DNA of 40,780 bases from an uncultured Myxococcales bacterium (GTDB lineage: Bacteria; Myxococcota_A; UBA9042): NCBI GenBank assembly GCA_903850505.1, contig CAINLT010000141.1, positions 1-40,780 of the forward strand, read 5' to 3'. Below the pieces are notes generated by a model that searched no databases, had not been told where the DNA came from, and was given only the letters and a program-made list of their open reading frames with translations. Below are positions 34,641 through 40,780 of the stretch, one piece after another (the stretch's first letter is position 1; each line of letters starts with the position of its first letter). The translations under genes were made by a program, and so were the position numbers.

Positions 34641-35854
34641 TGTTCGCTGAAATCCACAATGACCGGGCGCTGCGCATCTTTGGCGCGCTCCTGGCGCTCG
34701 CCCATGGCCTCACAGCGCTGCATTGGGCGTTCGCGCAGCCGCTGGCGGCCATCCTGGCGCCGCAGAACTGGCCGGCCATCTGCTGGCCGCCGTTTCCGGA
34801 TTGCGCGGCTGCCCACAACTTCACGCCGATGCAGGTGGAAATCGCGCTTTGGGCGCTTGGACTGGCGTCTCTCGCGGTCGCCGCGCTCTTTCTACTGCAA
34901 AAAAGCGCGGTTGCCTCGGTGTCGTTGGGTATTTTGGCGATCGTCAAGTTGTCGATCGTCATGCTGGACTACCGCCTGCGGCTCAACCAACACATGATGA
35001 CCGCCTGGCTCGTCGCCGCGTTCCTCCTGGTACCGCAAAAACGCCGGGTGCTGACGGGGCTGATCGTCGCGATCTACTTCTGGGCGGGCGTGCTCAAGCT
35101 GACGCCCGAGTGGTTGAACGGCAGCGCGCTGTATGGCCGCCTGCCGCTGCCGACCGTGCTGCTGGTGCCGGCGTGCTGGTACGTTGTGGTTTTGGAGCTG
35201 GTGCTGATTTTTGGCCTGCTGGCGCGGCAGCGCTGGCTCTTCTGGCTGACGATGGCGCAGCTGCTGCTCTTCCACGCCGTGTCGCTGCCGGTGGTGAGTT
35301 TCTTCTACCCGGCGCTGATGCTGCTCATCCTCGCGTTCCTGCCGCTGTGCCGGGCGATTGTGCCGCCGACATGCAACGCGCCGCGCTGGCCGGCTTTCGC
35401 GACGCTGGGGGCATTCTCAGCGCTGCAGTTGGTGCCGCTGACGTTTCCGGGCGATGTGCTGCTGACGGGCGAGGGGCGGCTGTGGGCGTTGCACATGTTT
35501 GACGCGCCGCTGGAATGCCAGGCGTGGCTGACGCCGCACGCCGCAGATGGTCGTCCGGGTGCGCCGACGCCGCTGCGGGTCGCGATGCTGTCCAACCGCG
35601 TGCTGTGTGATCCGCTTGTGTACGCAAGCGCGTCGCGCGAGATCTGCGCGCGCAATGCTGGGCGCGTGGGCGTGCTGGACCTGCACTTGCAGACGCGGCG
35701 CGCGGGCGAGGCGGCGTATCACGCGGTGTTGGACGTGCCGGATGTCTGTGCGCAGCCGCTCAACTACAGCTTGCTGCGGCACAATCCGTGGATCCAGTCG
35801 GGTGAGACGCGGCGGCCCGCGCAGCCCGGAGTGCCCGAGCTGCGCGGCCGCTAG
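34640..35854 (+). CDS. Multi-pass membrane protein, HTTM/VKGC-like
   Basis: This is a 404-residue integral membrane protein. About seven or eight hydrophobic helices occupy the first ~285 residues; the last ~115 residues are soluble and hold four cysteines. The segment IYFWAGVLKLTPEWLNGSALYG matches the core of the HTTM domain, related to the vitamin K-dependent gamma-carboxylase membrane region. Carboxylase activity is not shown by this; HTTM proteins are mostly of unknown role. ATG 34640 overlaps the dapD stop by one base, so translation is coupled; no separate promoter is evident. It converges on the lipoprotein gene eight bases downstream. Confidence 0.8.
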   Translation: MFAEIHNDRALRIFGALLALAHGLTALHWAFAQPLAAILAPQNWPAICWPPFPDCAAAHNFTPMQVEIALWALGLASLAVAALFLLQKSAVASVSLGILAIVKLSIVMLDYRLRLNQHMMTAWLVAAFLLVPQKRRVLTGLIVAIYFWAGVLKLTPEWLNGSALYGRLPLPTVLLVPACWYVVVLELVLIFGLLARQRWLFWLTMAQLLLFHAVSLPVVSFFYPALMLLILAFLPLCRAIVPPTCNAPRWPAFATLGAFSALQLVPLTFPGDVLLTGEGRLWALHMFDAPLECQAWLTPHAADGRPGAPTPLRVAMLSNRVLCDPLVYASASREICARNAGRVGVLDLHLQTRRAGEAAYHAVLDVPDVCAQPLNYSLLRHNPWIQSGETRRPAQPGVPELRGR

Positions 35855-35862
35855 CAGTCAGG

Positions 35863-37830
35863 CTAGTCCCAGCAGCTGCCGATGCCGATCTGCGGTGCGT
35901 CGATGGTCAAGCCGGAAACGAGCGGCACGATCGCCTCGACGGCCGTCACCTTGTAGCCGATCCGGAACTGGAAGTGCTTGGTCAGCGCTTCCTTGGGGAT
36001 GTAGATGTCGTACCCGGTCGTCACCAGACTGTACGTTCCCTGCCAATTCGGGTAGTTGTATTCCTTGGCTCCATCGGCGAGCGTGGTCCAGTTCGTGCCG
36101 TCGCCGCTGCATTGGACGATGAGGTACTGGCCGCCCGCAGCCGACAAGCCGGCGAACCAACTGAACGAGAGGATCAGCGACTGGTCGTACTGCGTCCAAC
36201 TCGTCGCGGTGGGGTTGCTGTACAGGTACGTCGAGGTCGCCTGCGCGGAGAGGTCGATGGCCGGGCTGGTCAGGTAGTACCAGTCGTGCGGCGTGTTGCT
36301 GATGTTGCCGCCAATCACGGTGCCGGCCAGATGGCCGTCGCCGTCGTAGTCTTCGCCCGGATCCGGATAGCCAAACGTCTGGTCGGTCGACGCCGCAGCG
36401 AGGCCAATCTGCCATTCGCCCTGCAGCTTCCAGCCCGAGGACGTCGCGAACGTACCGTTCCACAACACGCCGTTGTTGGACTTGCACAAGCCGTCGGTGT
36501 AGTCGCAGATCATCGTGCTGCAGGTCGTGTTGTTGTACGGCCCCTGGTCGCAGGTGTTCGGCGTGCCTTCGCAGACCGTCTGCGTGCAGGTGTCCGCGAG
36601 CGTGCATGCGTTGCCGTCGTCGCAGGTCACGGCGTTGGCGAGGTTGACGCACGCGCCGGTGTCCGGGTTGCAGCTGTCGTCCGTGCACTTGTTGTCGTCG
36701 TTGCAGTTGGTCGGGTCACCGGCCAAGCACGCGCCGTTGGCGCAGAAATCGCCGTAGGTGCAGGCGTTGCCGTCGCTGCAGGGCGACTCGATCAGGTTGG
36801 TGTGCACGCAGCCGAGCGAAATCACCTTCGTGTTGATGCCGGAATTGCAGGAGTCGGCCGTGCAGGCGTTCTGATCGTCGCAGTTCAGCGTGCCGTCGCC
36901 GACGCAGGTGCCCTCACCGTTGCAGTAGTCGCCGATGGTGCAGATGTTGCCGTCGTCGCAGGTCGCGGCGTTGGCGAGATTGACGCACGCGCCGGTGTCG
37001 GAGTTGCAGCTGTCATCCGTGCAAATGTTGTTGTCGTTGCAGTCCATCGCGGCGCCGATGCAGGCACCGTTGGTGCACATGTCCCCGGTGGTGCAGGGGT
37101 TTTCATCGGTGCATTCGCTGGTCGTATTGGCGTTCACACAGCCGCCGGCAGCAACGTCACAGCTGTCCTTCGTGCAGGCGTTGTCGTCGTTGCAGTACGC
37201 GAAGTTGGCGAAGCCCTTGCAGGCCGTCGCGGTGCAAGTGTCCGCCATGGTGCACGCGATGCCGTCGTCGCACGTCGCGGCGTTGGCCAGGTGGACGCAG
37301 CCCGTGGCCTTGTCGCAGCTGTCGTCGGTGCACGGGTTGTTGTCGGTGCAGGACGTGGCGGTGCCGGGCAGGCAGGTGCTGTCCTTGCAGGCGTCGCCCG
37401 TGGTGCAGATGTTGCCGTCGTCGCACGTCGCCGTGTTGTTGGCGTGCGCGCAGACGCCGTTGGCGCCGCACGTGTCGTCCGTGCAGGGGTTGCCGTCATT
37501 GCACGCGGCGGTCGAGGTGCAGCCGCTGGCGATGTCCGCGGTGTCGGCGGCGTCGGTGCCGCTGGCGTCGGTGCCGCTGGCGTCCGTGCCGCTGGCGTCC
37601 ACATCGCTGCTGATCGTGTCGCTCTTGATGTCGAGCTTGCTCAAGGTGTCCTGATCGACGTCCACGCCGTCCAGATCGATGTCGTTCAGGTTCACGCCGT
37701 CGAGATCGACGACGTCACCATCGGGAAGTGTCACGCTGTTGCCGCAGCCGATTGCCGCGAGGCTCACGAGCCAGACTGCGATGAATTTCAGAGAATAGTG
37801 AGAGGCAAAGCCTCGACAGGAATGGTGCAC
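35863..37830 (-). CDS. Lipoprotein with slime-mould-type CTDC repeats and a C-terminal beta-sandwich-like domain
   Basis: This is a 655-residue envelope protein. Signal: about 15 residues, then FIAVWLVSLAAIGC (Cys29). Residues ~30-90 are an Asp-rich linker including three ASGTD copies. Residues ~90-440 carry about a dozen units of the CxDGNPCTxDxCxxxTGxC type (Dicty_CTDC), alternating with CDDGNICTxGDxC. The C-terminal ~200 residues form a separate domain rich in Trp/Tyr and beta strands (NGTFATSSGWKLQGEWQIG, DWYYLTSPAIDLS), resembling MAM or carbohydrate-binding jelly rolls. GTG 37830 has CGGAG five bases upstream; ATG codons further out would give an unlikely signal peptide. Adhesion or surface structure is inferred only. 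Confidence 0.9.
   Translation of the reverse strand: MHHSCRGFASHYSLKFIAVWLVSLAAIGCGNSVTLPDGDVVDLDGVNLNDIDLDGVDVDQDTLSKLDIKSDTISSDVDASGTDASGTDASGTDAADTADIASGCTSTAACNDGNPCTDDTCGANGVCAHANNTATCDDGNICTTGDACKDSTCLPGTATSCTDNNPCTDDSCDKATGCVHLANAATCDDGIACTMADTCTATACKGFANFAYCNDDNACTKDSCDVAAGGCVNANTTSECTDENPCTTGDMCTNGACIGAAMDCNDNNICTDDSCNSDTGACVNLANAATCDDGNICTIGDYCNGEGTCVGDGTLNCDDQNACTADSCNSGINTKVISLGCVHTNLIESPCSDGNACTYGDFCANGACLAGDPTNCNDDNKCTDDSCNPDTGACVNLANAVTCDDGNACTLADTCTQTVCEGTPNTCDQGPYNNTTCSTMICDYTDGLCKSNNGVLWNGTFATSSGWKLQGEWQIGLAAASTDQTFGYPDPGEDYDGDGHLAGTVIGGNISNTPHDWYYLTSPAIDLSAQATSTYLYSNPTATSWTQYDQSLILSFSWFAGLSAAGGQYLIVQCSGDGTNWTTLADGAKEYNYPNWQGTYSLVTTGYDIYIPKEALTKHFQFRIGYKVTAVEAIVPLVSGLTIDAPQIGIGSCWD
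37552..37596 (-). repeat. Three tandem 15-base repeats in the lipoprotein linker
   Basis: GTCGGTGCCGCTGGC (plus-strand reading) occurs three times back to back, the third copy with one substitution. It encodes the repeated Ala-Ser-Gly-Thr-Asp linker and is a likely site of length change by slippage. Confidence 0.85.
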
Positions 37831-37869
37831 GGGAACTCCGATGTCTTGCGCATCGCGCGGGTAGGAACC

Positions 37870-37885
37870 GCCCATCCGCATGGGC
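37870..37885. other. Short inverted repeat in the leader of the 37830 gene
   Basis: GCCCAT-CCGC-ATGGGC: six-pair stem, four-base loop, just downstream of the predicted minus-strand start site. It could form a 5' mRNA hairpin. Its function is unknown. Confidence 0.4.
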
Positions 37886-37895
37886 GACTGCTGGG

Positions 37896-37923
37896 AGCCT
37901 ATTTCAAATCGGACCAAAAGCAA
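37896..37923 (-). promoter_or_regulatory. Possible promoter of the 35863-37830 lipoprotein gene
   Basis: On the minus strand TTGCTT (37923-37918), 16-base spacer, TAGGCT (37901-37896), in the most AT-rich part of the intergenic region. It is a weak match; the inverted repeat next to it overlaps the -35 box. Confidence 0.35.
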
Positions 37924-37934
37924 CCTATTAGGTT
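37922..37934. promoter_or_regulatory. Perfect dyad between divergent lipoprotein genes
   Basis: AACCTA-T-TAGGTT is a perfect 13-base inverted repeat in the 234-base divergent gap. It touches the -35 box predicted for the minus gene and lies about 45 bases before the -35 box of the plus gene. It is a candidate operator for a dimeric regulator. Confidence 0.45.
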
Positions 37935-37976
37935 CGCCCCCACTGAAGTGGTGCCGACTTCGTTTGCCGCAGCGAC

Positions 37977-38005
37977 TTGAGAAGCCGCCCCGGTATCGAT
38001 AAGCT
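37977..38005 (+). promoter_or_regulatory. Predicted promoter of the 38065 lipoprotein gene
   Basis: TTGAGA (37977-37982), 17-base spacer, TAAGCT (38000-38005). The expected start site near 38012 leaves a leader of about 50 bases with GGGGA close to the ATG. Confidence 0.5.
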
Positions 38006-38064
38006 CGTCATGGGAGCGTCGCGGCCAAGACGGCGGTGACGCAGGGAAAAACGGTGGGGACAAG

Positions 38065-40780
38065 ATGCAGTTGAGCCAACACGCGCGAACGATGCTCCGG
38101 TTGAGCTGTTGTCTGGTGGTGCTCCTGAGCGCTGCGGCTTGCGGCACGACCGCTGCGGCTGCCGATGCTGAGGCGTCCGTCGACGACACCGGCGTGGACA
38201 CGGGCAAGCCGCCCAAGGACACCGGTCCGGACTTGTCTGGCGCGAGCGACGCGGGCGACGACGTGGAAGCGGACATCTTCGCCAAGTTCGACATCGACAC
38301 CGTCGACACGCCAGACGTGGAAATCAAGGAAGTCGTCGTCGACCCCAACCTGTGCACGACCAAAGCCGCTGGCTACGCGCCCGGCGATTGCGGATCGCCG
38401 TGCAGCAGCGGCTCCTCTTGCTCGTTCCCGTTCTGCGTGCCGACGCCGGACAACTCCGTGTGCTCCAAGGACTGCGCGTTGGACACGATTTGCCCCGCGG
38501 GCTGGGTCTGCCGGCAGCTCTCCGCCGGATCGGACAATCAGTCGGGCTGCATCCCGTCGTCGCCCAACATCGGCAAGCCGTGCACAAGCGACAATGACTG
38601 CCGCACCGCGGTCGGACTCGCCACGGCGGGCGGCAACGATTACTGCGTCAGCTTTGGCGACGCTGGCTCCTTCTGCGGCGGCGCGTGCGAGGGCGGCGGC
38701 AGCTGCCCAACCAACTTCACGTGCCAGCAGGTCAAGAAGCTGAGCGACGGCAAGCTCGTCTACCAGTGCGTGACGGACAAGGCCAAGCTGGACCTCAACT
38801 GCACGAAGCGCTACGAGGTTGAGGGCGACGAAACGGTCTGCGGCAACACCGTGGGCAAGGACAAATGCCTTGGCAAGCGCCATTGTGACACCGGCGTGTT
38901 GACCCAGTGCGACGCCGCGACGCCCGCGCCGGAGACCTGCAACAACATCGACGACAACTGCAATGGCTTGACCGACGAGCCGACGCCGGGCGCGACGTGC
39001 TTTGTGTTCTCCAGCAACGGCCAGTTGAAGTGCCCGGGCAAACCGTTCTGCGCCGGCGGAATCGAGACGTGCGTGGGCACCGCGCCACAGCCGGAGTCCT
39101 GCGATGGCGTGGACAACGACTGCAACGGCAAGACCGACGAAGGCTGCGACGACGACGGGGACGGTTATTGCGACGCCGCGATGGGCTACGACCCCGGCAC
39201 CGTGACCTGCAAGAAGGGCGGCGGCGACTGCGACGATACCAAGGTCGCGATTCACCCCAAAGCCCCGGAAGTGTGCGACGGCGTGGACAACGACTGCAAC
39301 GGCTTTGCCGACGCGCTGGACCCCGGCCTCCCGCTCACCGATCCGCAGTACTGCGCCAACCAACTGGGCGTTTGCTCGGGCTCGGCCAAGGCCATCTCGC
39401 TGTGCGCCGGCGGTGTGTGGCAGGCGTGCAGCCCGACCGACTACAAGAAGTACGACGGCTCCTACAGCAACACGGAAATCTGCGACGACAAGGACAACAA
39501 CTGCAATGGCGTGGTCGACGAAGGCTGCGACGACGACAAGGACGGCTATTGCGACTCCAGCTTCGCGACGCTCGGATTTCCGCTGTCCTGCCCCAAGGGC
39601 GGCGGCGACTGCGATGACACCAACAGCAAGACGCGGCCCGGCGCGCCAGAGCTGTGCGACGACCTCGACGAGAACTGCAATGGCGTGGTCGATGAAGGCT
39701 GCGACAAGGACAAGGACGGTTGGTGCGACGCGAGCATGACGGTCTTTGGCGGCCCGGCGATTTGCCCAGGCGGCGGCGGCGACTGCAACGACAACAACGC
39801 CGACATCCGTCCAGACGCCAAGGAAAAGTGCAACGCGGTGGACGATGACTGCAACGGCTCGACCGACGAGAACTGGCCGGATCTCGGCTTGGTCTGCGCG
39901 GGCGGCAAAGGCCAGTGCGCGGTCAAGGGCGTGAAGGTCTGCAAGGCGGACTACACCGGCTCGACGTGCAGCATTCAGCCCGGCCCGCCGCAAGCGGAAA
40001 TTTGCGACAACCTGGACAACGACTGCAACGGCGCGACCGACGAAGGCTGCGACGACGACTTTGACCAGTATTGCGACGCCAACATGGGCGCGATCGGTCA
40101 TCCGTACGCGTGCCTCGCGGGCCCCGGCGACTGCGACGACACCAATTCGGACGTGCATCCCGGCGCCAAGGAAATCTGCGACAACGTCGACAACGACTGC
40201 GACGCCAAGACCGACTCCGACGACGGCGACATCCTGAACGACGATCCGCAGCTTTGCGAGGCGCAGACGGGTGCGTGCGCTGGCTCCAAGAAGTACGCGA
40301 CGATGTGCAAGGCCGGCATCTGGGCCAAGTGCGACGCGCCGCAATACCAAGGCTGGAATCCGTTCTACAGCACCGTGGAGAACTGCGACAACATGGACAA
40401 CGACTGCAACGGCGCGACCGACGAAGGCTGCGACGCGGACGGCGATGGCTTCTGCAGCAAGACCAAGCTCATCCTCGGCGCGCCGACGGTCTGCACGACG
40501 TTGGACCCGATCACCGGCCAGAAGATCACGCACGTCAACGATTGCGACGACAACAACGCCGCCAACTTCCCGGGCAACACGGAGTACTGCGACAACCAGG
40601 ACAACAACTGCAACAACCAGATCGACGAGCAGTGCGACAAGGACAACGACGGCTACTGCGACGCCAAGCTCATCGTCATCAAGAAGGGCGTTTCCTGGCC
40701 GACCGTCTGCCCGTTTGGCGGCAACGACTGCAACGACGACAAGGCGGCGAACGGCTCGACCATCAACCCGGGCACGCCTG
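38065..40780 (+). CDS. MopE-type repeat lipoprotein (3' partial)
   Basis: The frame is open from ATG 38065 to the window end (905 codons), so the protein is longer than seen. Lipoprotein signal ending SAAAC with Cys26, then an acidic Asp/Gly/Lys linker to about residue 90. Residues ~95-240 hold disulfide-like modules (CSFPFCVPTPDNSVCSKDC, CPAGWVCRQL, CTSDNDC). From ~285 onward come repeated MopE-type units: CNNIDDNCNGLTDE, CDGVDNDCNGKTDEGC, CDDKDNNCNGVVDEGC and more, each followed by DDDxDGYCD and GGGDCDDT stretches. These Asp-rich loops suggest calcium or other metal binding, as in the Pfam MopE family. GGGGA lies a few bases before the start. Long minus-strand frames over the same region are shadows. 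Confidence 0.92.
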   Translation, partial: MQLSQHARTMLRLSCCLVVLLSAAACGTTAAAADAEASVDDTGVDTGKPPKDTGPDLSGASDAGDDVEADIFAKFDIDTVDTPDVEIKEVVVDPNLCTTKAAGYAPGDCGSPCSSGSSCSFPFCVPTPDNSVCSKDCALDTICPAGWVCRQLSAGSDNQSGCIPSSPNIGKPCTSDNDCRTAVGLATAGGNDYCVSFGDAGSFCGGACEGGGSCPTNFTCQQVKKLSDGKLVYQCVTDKAKLDLNCTKRYEVEGDETVCGNTVGKDKCLGKRHCDTGVLTQCDAATPAPETCNNIDDNCNGLTDEPTPGATCFVFSSNGQLKCPGKPFCAGGIETCVGTAPQPESCDGVDNDCNGKTDEGCDDDGDGYCDAAMGYDPGTVTCKKGGGDCDDTKVAIHPKAPEVCDGVDNDCNGFADALDPGLPLTDPQYCANQLGVCSGSAKAISLCAGGVWQACSPTDYKKYDGSYSNTEICDDKDNNCNGVVDEGCDDDKDGYCDSSFATLGFPLSCPKGGGDCDDTNSKTRPGAPELCDDLDENCNGVVDEGCDKDKDGWCDASMTVFGGPAICPGGGGDCNDNNADIRPDAKEKCNAVDDDCNGSTDENWPDLGLVCAGGKGQCAVKGVKVCKADYTGSTCSIQPGPPQAEICDNLDNDCNGATDEGCDDDFDQYCDANMGAIGHPYACLAGPGDCDDTNSDVHPGAKEICDNVDNDCDAKTDSDDGDILNDDPQLCEAQTGACAGSKKYATMCKAGIWAKCDAPQYQGWNPFYSTVENCDNMDNDCNGATDEGCDADGDGFCSKTKLILGAPTVCTTLDPITGQKITHVNDCDDNNAANFPGNTEYCDNQDNNCNNQIDEQCDKDNDGYCDAKLIVIKKGVSWPTVCPFGGNDCNDDKAANGSTINPGTP

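Noticed and set aside
35974..37980. 668-codon plus-strand frame
   Set aside because: Antisense of the CTDC-repeat lipoprotein; no recognisable domain.
38008..40533. 841-codon minus-strand frame at the window end
   Set aside because: It is opposite the MopE-repeat lipoprotein, which has a ribosome site, a lipoprotein signal and recognisable repeats; the minus frame has none.

Overview
The window is high-GC DNA with very dense gene packing: no gap between genes exceeds about 240 bases, most are under 150, and I found no tRNA, rRNA, CRISPR array or insertion sequence. The gene content points to a member of the Myxococcota or a close deltaproteobacterial relative. Evidence for this is a giant bacterial thrombospondin type 3 (TSP3) surface protein with a MYXO-CTERM-like sorting signal, several lipoproteins with MopE-type (CNGxDDDCNGxTDE) and slime-mould-type (CxDGNPCTxDxC) repeats behind Asp/Ala-rich linkers, and a barrel domain of the type seen in myxobacterial OmpA-like proteins. 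This is a family-level inference; no species can be named.

Layout. 2-763: 3' end of a class III nucleotide cyclase. 770-2464 (-): COG2509 FAD-dependent dehydrogenase. 2575-8574: 1999-residue TSP3 protein fused to an outer-membrane barrel. 8555-9640 (-): unknown protein. 9713-11075: D-aminoacyl-tRNA deacylase plus an alpha/beta hydrolase. 11151-11960 (-): nitrilase-superfamily amidase. 12105-13391: enolase, followed by three small lipoproteins (13431-14763, the last with a PDZ domain). 14912-15784: MBL-fold hydrolase. 15789-17648 (-): fused homocysteine methyltransferase/methylenetetrahydrofolate reductase. 17733-20765 (-): two acidic-linker lipoproteins. 20877-21659: anchored, catalytically degenerate hydrolase-like protein. 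21696-22973: seryl-tRNA synthetase. 27527 down to 22983 (-): four-gene operon in which each gene overlaps the next by 4 bases (ArsA-like ATPase, active M16 protease, inactive M16 partner, small (p)ppGpp-hydrolase-like HD protein). 27661-30036: two unrecognised envelope-type proteins. 30141-33701: glycolytic operon gap-pgk-tpiA-secG. 33828-35854: dapD and an overlapping HTTM-like membrane protein. 35863-37830 (-) and 38065-end (+): divergently transcribed Cys-rich lipoproteins. The second runs off the window.

Functional themes are central metabolism and housekeeping (four glycolytic enzymes, lysine/peptidoglycan precursor synthesis, one-carbon metabolism, seryl-tRNA charging, D-amino acid proofreading) interleaved with a large investment in secreted calcium- or metal-binding repeat proteins. 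A recurring promoter form, TTGAnn-17-TAnnnT, can be read upstream of several genes, including gap, eno and three lipoproteins. The most unusual items are the TSP3/sorting-signal/barrel fusion, the ArsA-M16-M16-HD operon, and an apparently leaderless lipoprotein start after eno.
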